From Microbacterium sp. MYb62 (GTDB taxonomy: Bacteria > Actinomycetota > Actinomycetes > Actinomycetales > Microbacteriaceae), in NCBI RefSeq assembly GCF_002979475.1, contig NZ_PCOY01000012.1:38225-102224 (forward strand): DNA of 64,000 nt, read 5' to 3'. Below are positions 55,272 through 63,204 of the stretch, in pieces; the stretch's first letter is position 1; every line of letters begins with the position of its first letter. The position numbers and the translations under genes are program-made. Under the pieces are notes generated by a model. It did not search any database. It had not been told where the DNA came from and was given only the letters and a program-made list of their open reading frames with translations.

Positions 55272-55316
55272 ACGCCGGGTCAGGCAGGTTCTTCGCAGAA
55301 CCGCCTGACCCGGCGT
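55272..55316. terminator. Bidirectional terminator between the TSUP gene and aspS
   Basis: A 20-bp stem (arms from ACGCCGGGTCAGGC to AGAACC and its complement) with one bulged A and a 4-nt loop TCGC. It is placed midway between the two converging stop codons. Confidence 0.7.
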
Positions 55317-55347
55317 GTATGCCTGTGCTCGCGCGAGGCGGCTGGCG

Positions 55348-57129
55348 TCAGGCCTCGTCCTCTTCGGGCTCGAAGTCGACGCCGGCCTCGGCGCGCTGGG
55401 CCTCGGTGATCGGTGCCGGAGCGGAGGTGAGCGGGTCGTAGCCGTTGCCCGACTTCGGGAACGCGATGACCTCGCGGATCGACTCGGTCTTGGTCAGGTG
55501 CTGCAGCACGCGGTCCATGCCGAGCGCGATCCCGCCGTGCGGCGGTGCGCCGAACTTGAACGCGTCGAGCAGGAAGCCGAACTGCTCGTCGGCCTGCTCG
55601 TCGCTGATGCCCATGACCTCGAACACGCGCTTCTGCACGTCTTCTCGGTGGATGCGGATCGAGCCGCCGCCGAGCTCCGAGCCGTTGCACACGATGTCGT
55701 ATGCGTAGGCGAGAGCGGAACCCGGGTCGGTGTCGAACGTGTCCTGGAACTCCGGCTTCGGGCCGGTGAAGGCGTGGTGCACGGCGGTCCAGGCGCCGGC
55801 ACCCACAGCCACGTCGCCGGAGGCCACGGCATCGGCGGCCGGCTCGAACATCGGGGCGTCGACGACCCACGTGAACGCGAACTCGTCCGGGTTCAGGTAG
55901 CCGAGGCGGCGGCCGATCTCGACGCGCGCCGCGCCGAGCAGCGCACGGCTCTCCTTGGTGGAACCGGCGGCGAAGAACACGCAGTCGCCGGCTTCGGCGC
56001 CGACGAGCTCAGCGAGCCCCGCCTGCTCGGCCTCGGACAGGTTCTTGGCCGCGGGGCCGCCGAGCGACCCGTCTTCGTTGAACAGCACGTAGGCGAGCCC
56101 ACGGGCACCGCGCTGCTTGGCCCAGTCCTGCCAGGCATCGAGCTGCTTGCGCGGCTGGCTCGCGCCGCCGGGCATGCGCACCGCGCCGACGTACTCGGCC
56201 TGGAAGACGCGGAACGGCGTGTCCCGGAAGTACTCGGTCGCCTCGACGAGCTCGAGGCCGAAGCGCAGGTCGGGCTTGTCGGAGCCGTACTTGGCCATCG
56301 CGTCGGCGTAGGTCATGCGCGGCAGGGGCGTGGCCACCTCGACGCCGATCGTCGCCCACATCGCGACGATGAGCGACTCCATGAGAGCGATCACGTCTTC
56401 CTGGTCGACGAAGCTCATCTCGATGTCGAGCTGCGTGAACTCCGGCTGACGGTCGGCGCGGAAGTCCTCGTCGCGGTAGCAGCGCGCGATCTGGAAGTAC
56501 TTCTCCACACCGCCGACCATCAGCAGCTGCTTGAACAGCTGCGGCGACTGCGGCAGGGCATACCAGCTGCCGGGGCTCAGACGCGCGGGCACCAGGAAGT
56601 CGCGGGCGCCCTCGGGCGTGGAGCGCGTGAGAGTGGGCGTCTCGACCTCGGTGAAGTCGTCGGCGTGCAGCACGTCGCGGATCGCCTTGTAGACGTTCGA
56701 GCGCAGGCGCAGGGCGGACGCAGGAGCCGGGCGGCGCAGGTCGAGGTAGCGGTACTTGAGGCGCGCCTCCTCGCCGACGGTCTCGGTCTCGGCGAGAGCC
56801 GTGGAGACCTGGAAGGGGAGCGGCGCCGATTCGTTCAGCACCTCGACGTCGGTCGCGATGAGCTCGATCTCGCCGGTGGGCAGGTTCGGGTTCGCGTTGC
56901 CCTCGGGGCGCAGGGAGACCTCGCCGGTCACCTTCAGCACGAACTCGTTGCGCAGCGGGTGGGCGATCTCCTCGTCGCGGATGACGACCTGGGCGATGCC
57001 GGAGGCGTCCCGCAGATCGATGAAAGCGACGCCTCCGTGGTCACGACGGCGATCGACCCAGCCCGAGAGGGTGACGGTCTGACCGATGTGCTCGGCTCGC
57101 AGAGAGCCTGCCGAGTGGGTGCGAAGCAC
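55348..57129 (-). CDS. aspS: Aspartyl-tRNA synthetase
   Basis: Charges tRNA-Asp with aspartate. The 593-residue length matches the bacterial-type enzyme with its inserted GAD domain. The N-terminal anticodon-binding OB fold is [26 protein letters not shown]. Class II motif 2 is [31 protein letters not shown], and motif 3 is [14 protein letters not shown]. The start is GTG at 57129, with AAGGAA upstream. In bacteria lacking AsnRS this enzyme can also make Asp-tRNA-Asn; that cannot be judged here. Confidence 0.97.
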   Translation of the reverse strand: MLRTHSAGSLRAEHIGQTVTLSGWVDRRRDHGGVAFIDLRDASGIAQVVIRDEEIAHPLRNEFVLKVTGEVSLRPEGNANPNLPTGEIELIATDVEVLNESAPLPFQVSTALAETETVGEEARLKYRYLDLRRPAPASALRLRSNVYKAIRDVLHADDFTEVETPTLTRSTPEGARDFLVPARLSPGSWYALPQSPQLFKQLLMVGGVEKYFQIARCYRDEDFRADRQPEFTQLDIEMSFVDQEDVIALMESLIVAMWATIGVEVATPLPRMTYADAMAKYGSDKPDLRFGLELVEATEYFRDTPFRVFQAEYVGAVRMPGGASQPRKQLDAWQDWAKQRGARGLAYVLFNEDGSLGGPAAKNLSEAEQAGLAELVGAEAGDCVFFAAGSTKESRALLGAARVEIGRRLGYLNPDEFAFTWVVDAPMFEPAADAVASGDVAVGAGAWTAVHHAFTGPKPEFQDTFDTDPGSALAYAYDIVCNGSELGGGSIRIHREDVQKRVFEVMGISDEQADEQFGFLLDAFKFGAPPHGGIALGMDRVLQHLTKTESIREVIAFPKSGNGYDPLTSAPAPITEAQRAEAGVDFEPEEDEA

Positions 57130-57272
57130 GGAGTATTCCTTCTGATCCGGGAAATGGAGAACCCGCCCATTCTACGGGGGCTGTCGGGCGGTCATCGGCC
57201 CGGTTGGCGGCGCCGGAGTCGTCGGATCAGTAGGATCGCCACGACACAGCCTTTGCACAGAAAGGGTGCACC

Positions 57273-57647
57273 GTGGACAACAACGGCATCTCCGATCTCT
57301 TCGCAGCGATCTTCTCCGGGACCACCGGCCTGATCGCGCTCGTCTTCTACGTCCTCGTCGCGATCGGACTGTGGAAGGTGTTCACGAAGGCCGGGTACCC
57401 CGGCATCCTCGCGATCATCCCGTTCGTGAACCTCATCTTCCTGGTGAAGATCGCCGGCATGTCCGGCTGGCTCGCCCTGCTGTACCTGGTCCCGATCGCG
57501 AACGTGATCCTCGCGATCATCGTCGCGTTCAAGCTCGGTGAGCGCTTCAACAAGGGCGGGGCGTTCTCCTTCTTCCTGCTGTTCGTGTTCCCCTACATCG
57601 GGTACCTGATCCTCGGCTTCGGGGACGCGCGCTACAGCAAGGCGTGA
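57273..57647 (+). CDS. DUF5684 small membrane protein
   Basis: A 124-residue membrane protein with about four spans (LIALVFYVLVAIGLWKVF, ILAIIPFVNLIFLVKIAG, ALLYLVPIANVILAIIVAF and FSFFLLFVFPYIGYLILGF). The KAGYPGILAIIPFVN and GERFNKGGAFSFFLLFVFP stretches are typical of DUF5684, related to the membrane part of some signal-peptidase-like proteins. Its role is unknown. The start is GTG at 57273 with AAAGGG upstream. The next gene begins 1 bp after its stop. Confidence 0.85.
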   Translation: MDNNGISDLFAAIFSGTTGLIALVFYVLVAIGLWKVFTKAGYPGILAIIPFVNLIFLVKIAGMSGWLALLYLVPIANVILAIIVAFKLGERFNKGGAFSFFLLFVFPYIGYLILGFGDARYSKA

Positions 57648-57648
57648 C

Positions 57649-58278
57649 ATGACGGCGTCCCGGCTGCACCTCGTCCGACACGGTGAGGTGCATAATCCGG
57701 CTCGCGTGCTCTACGGGCGGCTGCCCGACTACCACCTGAGCGACGCGGGCCGGGAGATGGCTGCCGCGGCCGCGGACCATGTGGCGTCGCTGGATCGGCC
57801 GGTCGCCGTGCTGTACGCGTCGCCGCTCGAGCGGGCGCAGGAGTCGGCGGAGCCGTTCGCCGAGCGCTTCGACCTCGTGCCGGAGATCGACATCCGCCTG
57901 ATCGAGCCGACGAACGTGTTCGAGGGAACGCAGATGCGGCGCTCGCTGATGAACCCCGTGAACTGGTGGCACCTGCGGCAGCCGTCGCTTCCCAGCTGGG
58001 GTGAGCCGTACTCCTCCATCGCGGAGCGGATGCTCGGCGTCATGGACGAGGCGTGGGATTCCACGCCCGACGGCGACGTGGTGATGGTGTCGCATCAGGC
58101 GCCGATCTGGATCACGCACCTGCGCGTCGCCGGCCTGCCGCTGCGGCACGACCCACGCACCCGCCGCTGCGCCCTGTCGAGTGTCACCTCGTTCGAACGC
58201 GTCGGCGACGTCTGGCGCGAGGTCGCCTACGCGGAGCCTGCCGCGACCGGCGGTGCCGTCGACGTCGGCGCGGTCTGA
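57649..58278 (+). CDS. Histidine phosphatase family protein (Rv0525-like)
   Basis: A 209-residue member of the phosphoglycerate-mutase-like family: the catalytic LVRHGEVHNP at the start, LYASPLERAQESAEPFAERF, and VVMVSHQAPIWITHLRV with the second histidine. In Mycobacterium and related genera a gene of this type (Rv0525 in M. tuberculosis) stands directly before the TlpA-CcdA-ResB-CcsA cytochrome c maturation genes. Here that run is broken by about 4.3 kb, with TlpA resuming at 62538. The link to cytochrome c maturation is by neighbourhood only. Confidence 0.9.
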   Translation: MTASRLHLVRHGEVHNPARVLYGRLPDYHLSDAGREMAAAAADHVASLDRPVAVLYASPLERAQESAEPFAERFDLVPEIDIRLIEPTNVFEGTQMRRSLMNPVNWWHLRQPSLPSWGEPYSSIAERMLGVMDEAWDSTPDGDVVMVSHQAPIWITHLRVAGLPLRHDPRTRRCALSSVTSFERVGDVWREVAYAEPAATGGAVDVGAV

Positions 58279-58289
58279 CCCGTATCCCT

Positions 58290-58346
58290 TCGAATCGCGC
58301 AACGGATCCCGCCTCCACACCGGATGCGGCCGGTTGCGCGATTCGA
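58290..58346. terminator. Bidirectional terminator after the histidine phosphatase gene
   Basis: A perfect 14-bp outer stem (TCGAATCGCGCAAC at 58290-58303 with 58333-58346) and a nested imperfect stem (CCGC.TCC with GGA.GCGG). It lies between the phosphatase stop and the converging reductase-like gene. Confidence 0.7.
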
Positions 58347-58356
58347 GACCCCGAGG

Positions 58357-59262
58357 TCAGTGCTCGGCGGCCAGGAGCGACTGGATGATGCCGACCGCGG
58401 CCAGCTGCCCGGCGGCAGCAGCCAGCAGCACGGACGCCATCGGACCGGGAAGGCTCGCGCGGTGGGCGAGGTCGCCCGCGGCGAAGATGCCCGGCACGGA
58501 GGTGCGCCCGAAATCATCGATCTCGATGCAGCCGGACTCGAGCATCCGCATCTCGAGCTGCGCGGCGAACGGCGCCCGCTGACGCATCGATCCCGACGCC
58601 ACGAAGACGCCGGCGACCACGAGCTCATCGTCGTCCGTGCGGATGCGGACCCTGTCGTCGACCTTCTCGACGGAGGAGAGCGGTGCCGGGCTCGCCCGCA
58701 CGCCCTTCGTCTCGAGCATCCGGATGTCGTCGTCGGCGAAGACCTCCCCGACAGGGAAGACGGTGATGTCTCCGACGATTCTGCCCAGCAGGCCGATGAG
58801 GTGCTCGGCCCTAGCGGCTGCGCCGACGATGGCGATCGGCTTGCCGGCATGCTCGTGTCCGTCGCAGAACGGGCAGCTGAACGCGAGGGTTCCCCACAGA
58901 TCCTGCAGTCCGGGCACGTCGGGGAGGTCGTCGGCGACGCCCGTGGCGATGATGACCCGGCGCGCTTCGACCACCGATCCATCGGCGATGCCGACCAGGA
59001 ACGCATCCTCGACGCCGGAGACGCTCGTCGCAGCCGCGTCGCGCACCTCGACATCGTCGTACGCGGAAAGCTCCGCTCGGGCGGTCGCGCGGAACTCGGC
59101 CGGGGGAGCACCGTCGGCACCGACCATGTTGTGCATGTGCAGGACGGTGCCGTTTCGGTACTCGCCCGAATCGAGGAGCAGCGTCGATCGATGCATCCGT
59201 CCGAGGGTCAGGGCGGCCTGCAGTCCTGCCGGTCCTGCGCCGATCACGATGGCGTCGTACAT
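58357..59262 (-). CDS. Thioredoxin-reductase-like FAD/NAD(P) oxidoreductase
   Basis: A 301-residue flavoprotein: FAD loop VIGAGPAGLQAAL at the N-terminus, redox pair in FSCPFCDGHEHAGK, a degenerate NAD(P) loop (IAIVGAAARAEHLIGLL) and the late FAAGDLAHRASLPGPMA with the FAD-contacting Asp. The redox motif is CPFC instead of the CATC/CAVC of thioredoxin reductase, as in a family of small FAD-dependent oxidoreductases whose substrate is unknown. It is divergent from a MerR-type gene with a MerR-style promoter between, so it is probably induced by that regulator. Confidence 0.85.
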   Translation of the reverse strand: MYDAIVIGAGPAGLQAALTLGRMHRSTLLLDSGEYRNGTVLHMHNMVGADGAPPAEFRATARAELSAYDDVEVRDAAATSVSGVEDAFLVGIADGSVVEARRVIIATGVADDLPDVPGLQDLWGTLAFSCPFCDGHEHAGKPIAIVGAAARAEHLIGLLGRIVGDITVFPVGEVFADDDIRMLETKGVRASPAPLSSVEKVDDRVRIRTDDDELVVAGVFVASGSMRQRAPFAAQLEMRMLESGCIEIDDFGRTSVPGIFAAGDLAHRASLPGPMASVLLAAAAGQLAAVGIIQSLLAAEH

Positions 59263-59297
59263 GGGGGTCCTTCCCGCTGGATGTTGCCTTTCACGCC

Positions 59298-59328
59298 AGT
59301 CTGTGACTTCATGTCAACATGAAGTCAA
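59298..59328 (-). promoter_or_regulatory. MerR-type promoter/operator of the reductase-like gene
   Basis: On the minus strand TTGACT (59328-59323) and CAGACT (59303-59298) are separated by exactly 19 bp, the long spacing typical of MerR-activated promoters. A 24-bp inverted repeat (TGACTTCATGT, CA, ACATGAAGTCA; 59304-59327) fills the spacer. The merR ATG at 59319 lies inside the right arm. Confidence 0.75.
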
Positions 59329-59723
59329 GTTCCGAGCATCCGTGGTCCGTCGGCGACGTCGCTGCCCGTTTCGAACTGCCGACGAACGTGCTGCGACACT
59401 GGGAGTCCGTCGGACTGCTCCGGCCTCCGCGCGATTCCGCGGGGCGACGTCGCTACGGCGAGGACGAGATCGTGCGCATCGCCGTGATCCAGCGCAGCAA
59501 GGCCGCGGGGATGAGCCTCGAACAGATCGCGGTGCTGCTCGACGACGGGAGCGCCGGGCGGCATCAGGTGTTGCAGCAGCACCTGGACGATCTCGATCGA
59601 CGCATGGAGGAGATGCGTCGATCGCGCGAGATGACGGAGCACGCGATGGGCTGCCGGGCCCATGACATAGCGACCTGTCCGCGATTCCGGGCGGGTGTGG
59701 ATGACGTCCTGGCGCGCTTCTGA
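59319..59723 (+). CDS. MerR-family regulator
   Basis: A 134-residue regulator: HTH and wing at residues about 8-75 (WSVGDVAARFELPTNVLRHWESVGLLRPPRDSAGRRRYGEDEIVRIAVIQ), then a dimerisation helix (QVLQQHLDDLDRRMEEMRRSREM). The tail GCRAHDIATCPRF has two cysteines that could sense redox state or metal. Its ATG lies within the operator palindrome, so the transcript is probably leaderless or the gene is strongly autoregulated. Its last 90 bases, including the stop, are repeated 2751 bp downstream beyond a KAP NTPase gene, which suggests that its 3' end served as an insertion site. Confidence 0.88.
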   Translation: MKSSSEHPWSVGDVAARFELPTNVLRHWESVGLLRPPRDSAGRRRYGEDEIVRIAVIQRSKAAGMSLEQIAVLLDDGSAGRHQVLQQHLDDLDRRMEEMRRSREMTEHAMGCRAHDIATCPRFRAGVDDVLARF

Positions 59724-59732
59724 GGCTTCGTG
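59634..59732 (+). repeat. Left direct repeat (merR 3' end)
   Basis: This 99-bp stretch is repeated at 62385-62483; the last 57 bp (59676-59732) are identical. The five mismatches (59636, 59642, 59651, 59660, 59675) are all third codon positions of merR and all synonymous. It includes the merR stop and 9 bp beyond it. Confidence 0.9.
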
Positions 59733-59813
59733 TGCCTGTGAGGCCTGGAAGGTGGCCCTGCTCATCGATACAGGGCTCCATCGCCGCGCGGGACAGAACC
59801 CCAGGAGGTTCCC

Positions 59814-59841
59814 CGCGATTCCGCACCGGCGCGGAATCGCG
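59814..59841. repeat. Perfect hairpin inside the left end of the element
   Basis: CGCGATTCCGC (59814-59824) and GCGGAATCGCG (59831-59841) around a 6-nt loop. It lies between merR and the KAP gene and may end merR transcription. CGCGATTCCG also occurs in the direct repeat. Confidence 0.55.
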
Positions 59842-59996
59842 CTGGATGCTGGGCCAGTGGCTGAACGCATCATTGCCTGAACGAGAACAGGCAAGACACG
59901 TCGATGCGCCCAATGCAGGACGTCGCCAGTACGTGTTGGTCAGGGCTCGGCATGACGTCCGAGTCTGGATTGCCAAGAAGATCAAGGAGGCCCGGA

Positions 59997-62306
59997 GTGT
60001 CTCTGGAGCACAAGCGCCAGCGAACTGGAATAGTGCGTAATCATGGGTCTATGAGCGAGGAGATGCCTAGACCGCGGCGCAGCTTCCGTGAGTGGTGGCT
60101 CTTCATCTGGGGGTACGAGACTCAAGCGCCGGGAGAGGACCGAGATGAACCTTCCAGGGAGCAAGATGATGGGGCTGAGCGGTCGCGCTCATGGTTCACT
60201 GACGACGCAGACCCGGCAGTGGCCCCGAAGCACGGACGAGCAGATTTCCTCAATCGCGCATGGGAAATCATCGACGAAGCGCGAGCGCAGAAGTTCTCAG
60301 TAGTTTTCGGACTCGTGGGCCCCTGGGGGTCGGGCAAGTCCTCCATGCTCGACTGGTTTCGAGGAAGAGCCAGGGAAAAGTCGGCTGAGCACGATGCGAC
60401 GGACTGGAACGTTCTGACCTTCAACCCCTGGGACTACCCAGACGCTTCGGCTCTGCAACTTGGGTTCTTCTCAGCGCTCCGCAGCAGCTTCGGGTCCTCC
60501 AAACTCGAGACAGCTCGAAACCTCGTTAGTGAGCTCGGTATCGCAGTTGCTCCACTCACCGCTGTGGCTGCCGCCTGGGGCCCGTTCGATCCCAGCAAGG
60601 TTGTTGAGAATAGCGCGCGGCTGCTTGGAGGCAATCGCAGCGCCGATGCTGCTCGACGCAAACTCGTCAAGACGCTCGAGCAAGCCAAGACGCCCGTCCT
60701 CATCATGATTGACGATCTTGACCGGATCTCAGCGGATGAGTTGCTCCTCACGCTGAAGCTCATTCGCCAGCTAGGGCGCCTCCCATATGTTCACTACCTT
60801 CTGTCGTACGACGAGTCGACGATCCTTGATGTATTGACCCGCACAAACCTCATCGGCAGCGACGAAGTCGGGCGAGCGCGAGACTATATGGAGAAGGTCA
60901 TCCAAGTACGCTTCGACGTGCCTCAGCTTCAACCGGACGATGTCCTTGAACTATCGAACAGCGCTCTGCGTGAACTCGGGGACGCCACCGGACACAGTCT
61001 CGGCGAAGAACAGATGTCGAGGTTTTCCACTGCGTACTTCCGCTTCATTTCTCCGCGACTCGCCACCCCGCGCTCTATCCGACGGTTCTTTGCTCAAGCC
61101 CGCCTCCTATCGCCCAGGCTGCTCGGCGAGCTCGATCTTGCAGACTTCTTGATACTTACATGGTTGAGGACATTCGAATCCGGGGTATACGCGTTGCTTC
61201 AGCGTCGCCGCAAGGAGCTCATCGGTGGAGTCCCCAGCGGTCGCTCCCGCGATGCATCCGAGATCGCCCGAGAATCCGAGAAAGCCCGCGAAACCTGGGA
61301 GGAATCGCTTCGTAGCGCCGGAACTCGCCAAGAAGACATCGAGCCTGTCCTGTCTGCGATCGCTTCCCTCTTTCCTCGCCTCGCGGATGCTCTCAACCGC
61401 ATCGTGGAGTACCCGACCGCGGAGCCTCCTCGTATCGCTCATGATGAGTATTTCGATCGTTACTTCAGTGCTGGCATCTCCGAGCGCGATATCGCCGATT
61501 CAACGGTACGGAAAGCGATTGCAGACACTGAGTCGGGCACTGGTGAGAAATCCGTAGCCGTTGCTCAGACGAAGCTTGGTTTGCTGGTCGTCCGCGCCCT
61601 CACTGTTTCCAAGCTCATCCGCGCCGCCGAGGATGCGGCGATTGTCGGCCCCGCGACCTATGCCTGGCTGACGAAGATCTACAACGAGGACTTGACGCAC
61701 ACGGAGCCTCTACGGTCGACGTCACGAATCGAAGCTCTTGTCTCGAATCGTCTACGAGAGATGCCGGCGAACGTGGCCTTCGCTGCTCTCGACGCCATCG
61801 CGACGGCGGGCGGCGGCATCCTTGTCGCGACCACAGTAAGCAAGGCAATCTACCGACCACAGCAGCGGACGGAAGCGCTCAATCTGACGAGTTCGATTCA
61901 GAACCTGGTCACCGCGTCGCTGCGTATCGCGATTATTGCTGAAGCAGCGACTGCCGAGCACATGTCGTGGCCTCTCCGGAATGCTGCTCTCGCATGGAAG
62001 GACGTTCATCCAGACGGCTTCCGTAACTGGCTTCTTGATGAGAAGTCAACACGCGGCGACCTCGCCGCGCTCGGCTTCTTCGTTCGTCTGTCCCAGACCA
62101 TGGGAAGCAGGCCCTCGGTGCGTCTCGAACGAGTCGATCTGCAGGACGCTGCTGAATACCTCGATCTAGGTGAGCTGAAACGCAGATACGAGCAGGAAAT
62201 CGCCGCGGTCAAGGCTATCGAGATCGGGTCTTTCACGGATACTCCTGATACGCCACAGAACCGCAAGATAGCGCTGCTGAACGCTCTGAAGACATGGGAA
62301 GTGTAA
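59997..62306 (+). CDS. KAP-family P-loop NTPase
   Basis: A 769-residue ATPase of the KAP family, which includes the F-plasmid phage-exclusion protein PifA and animal Kidins220. Walker A is GLVGPWGSGKSSMLDW (about residues 105-120), followed by the family's FNPWDY, Walker B VLIMIDDLDRIS (about 232-243) and LLSYDESTILDVL (about 266-278). A moderately hydrophobic stretch (LGIAVAPLTAVAAAWGPF, about 180-197) lies between Walker A and B, where KAP proteins often have membrane segments. The remaining ~450 residues are helical with no domain I recognise. I chose GTG at 59997 because AAGGAGG precedes it by 6 bp; ATG at 60051 is the alternative. Codon use is clearly less GC-rich than in neighbours. A role in phage defence is a guess from the family and the mobile-looking context. 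Confidence 0.88.
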   Translation: MSLEHKRQRTGIVRNHGSMSEEMPRPRRSFREWWLFIWGYETQAPGEDRDEPSREQDDGAERSRSWFTDDADPAVAPKHGRADFLNRAWEIIDEARAQKFSVVFGLVGPWGSGKSSMLDWFRGRAREKSAEHDATDWNVLTFNPWDYPDASALQLGFFSALRSSFGSSKLETARNLVSELGIAVAPLTAVAAAWGPFDPSKVVENSARLLGGNRSADAARRKLVKTLEQAKTPVLIMIDDLDRISADELLLTLKLIRQLGRLPYVHYLLSYDESTILDVLTRTNLIGSDEVGRARDYMEKVIQVRFDVPQLQPDDVLELSNSALRELGDATGHSLGEEQMSRFSTAYFRFISPRLATPRSIRRFFAQARLLSPRLLGELDLADFLILTWLRTFESGVYALLQRRRKELIGGVPSGRSRDASEIARESEKARETWEESLRSAGTRQEDIEPVLSAIASLFPRLADALNRIVEYPTAEPPRIAHDEYFDRYFSAGISERDIADSTVRKAIADTESGTGEKSVAVAQTKLGLLVVRALTVSKLIRAAEDAAIVGPATYAWLTKIYNEDLTHTEPLRSTSRIEALVSNRLREMPANVAFAALDAIATAGGGILVATTVSKAIYRPQQRTEALNLTSSIQNLVTASLRIAIIAEAATAEHMSWPLRNAALAWKDVHPDGFRNWLLDEKSTRGDLAALGFFVRLSQTMGSRPSVRLERVDLQDAAEYLDLGELKRRYEQEIAAVKAIEIGSFTDTPDTPQNRKIALLNALKTWEV

Positions 62307-62384
62307 TCGTCCCGTCATAGAGGATCTCCGGTATTAGGCTCTGTGCTTCGTGTCCGAGAGCGCGAACACCGCACACGACACGTC

Positions 62385-62483
62385 ACTGAGCATGCGATGG
62401 GATGCCGGGCACATGACATAGCGACATGTCCGCGATTCCGGGCGGGTGTGGATGACGTCCTGGCGCGCTTCTGAGGCTTCGTG
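62385..62483 (+). repeat. Right direct repeat (orphan merR 3' end)
   Basis: Second copy of the merR end, 2751 bp downstream of the first. Read in the merR frame it would still encode EHAMGCRAHDIATCPRF and the following residues to the stop, with no amino-acid change. No upstream part of a merR gene precedes it. Confidence 0.9.
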
Positions 62484-62537
62484 AAGGCGGGTCTGCATCC
62501 ACCTCGTGCATAGGAACCTCTGCGTAAACTCGGAGTC

Positions 62538-63188
62538 GTGCCACTCGCCTCGACGGTTCGCCCGATCCGCAGCGGCCGCTCCTCCCGCACCCGGCGTTCG
62601 CGTCGCGCGGTCGGTGCCGCGCTCGCTGCGGTGCTCGCCATCGGTCTGAGCGCCTGCGCTCCCGATCCGGTCAGCGAGTCCTTCCTGAACGGTGAGAACA
62701 CCGGCTACGTCGCAGCTGACGGCGCGATCGTCGAGATCCCCGTCGCCGAGCGCGGTGAACCTGTGGTGTTCGGCGGGGTGACCGAGAAAGGCGAGAAGTT
62801 CGACAGCAAGGACATCGCCGGACAGGTCGCGGTCGTCAACTTCTGGTACGCCGGCTGTGCGCCGTGCCGTCTCGAGGCGGCCGACCTCGAATCGGTGTGG
62901 CAGGAGTACAGCGACGACGGCGTCTCGTTCGTCGGCATCAACACCCGCGACCAGGCGGACACCGCGGTCGCGTTCGCCGACCAGTACGGCATCACGTACC
63001 CCAGCCTGATCGACGTCGACACCGCCCAGGCCAAGCTCGCCTTCGCGAAGGAGACGCCGATCGCCGCGACGCCGACCACGCTCGTGCTCGATAAGCAGGG
63101 CCGCGTCGCCGCACGCATCATCGGCCCGATCGACGGGACGTCGATCCTCTCCACACTCGTCAAGGACGCCCTCGCGGAGGACTTGTGA
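62538..63188 (+). CDS. TlpA/ResA-family thiol-disulfide oxidoreductase lipoprotein
   Basis: A 216-residue exported redox protein: basic N-terminus, hydrophobic core and a lipobox-like LSAC, then a thioredoxin fold with the redox pair in VNFWYAGCAPCRLEA and the cis-Pro loop AATPTTLVLDKQG. It keeps apocytochrome c haem-binding cysteines reduced outside the membrane. GTG start at 62538 with a modest GGAG close by. It is followed after 16 bp by ccdA, which supplies its electrons. Its own upstream region now contains the right repeat of the KAP element, so its promoter context has changed compared with the usual gene order. Confidence 0.92.
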   Translation: MPLASTVRPIRSGRSSRTRRSRRAVGAALAAVLAIGLSACAPDPVSESFLNGENTGYVAADGAIVEIPVAERGEPVVFGGVTEKGEKFDSKDIAGQVAVVNFWYAGCAPCRLEAADLESVWQEYSDDGVSFVGINTRDQADTAVAFADQYGITYPSLIDVDTAQAKLAFAKETPIAATPTTLVLDKQGRVAARIIGPIDGTSILSTLVKDALAEDL

Positions 63189-63204
63189 GCATCAGGGACG
63201 TGTC

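Larger units (their letters stand above)
59676..62483 (+). mobile_element. Putative integrated cargo element carrying a KAP NTPase
   Basis: A 2751-bp unit bounded by 57-bp identical direct repeats, inserted exactly at the merR 3' end. Its only clear gene is the KAP-family NTPase, whose base composition is clearly less GC-rich than the flanks. I find no integrase, transposase or relaxase inside, so it would depend on a recombinase from elsewhere or arose by homologous duplication. The element boundaries are read directly; mobility is an inference. Confidence 0.6.

Noticed and set aside
59733..62426. An integrase or transposase within the KAP element
   Set aside because: No tyrosine or serine recombinase or DDE motif is seen in any frame of the interval; only the KAP gene is convincing.
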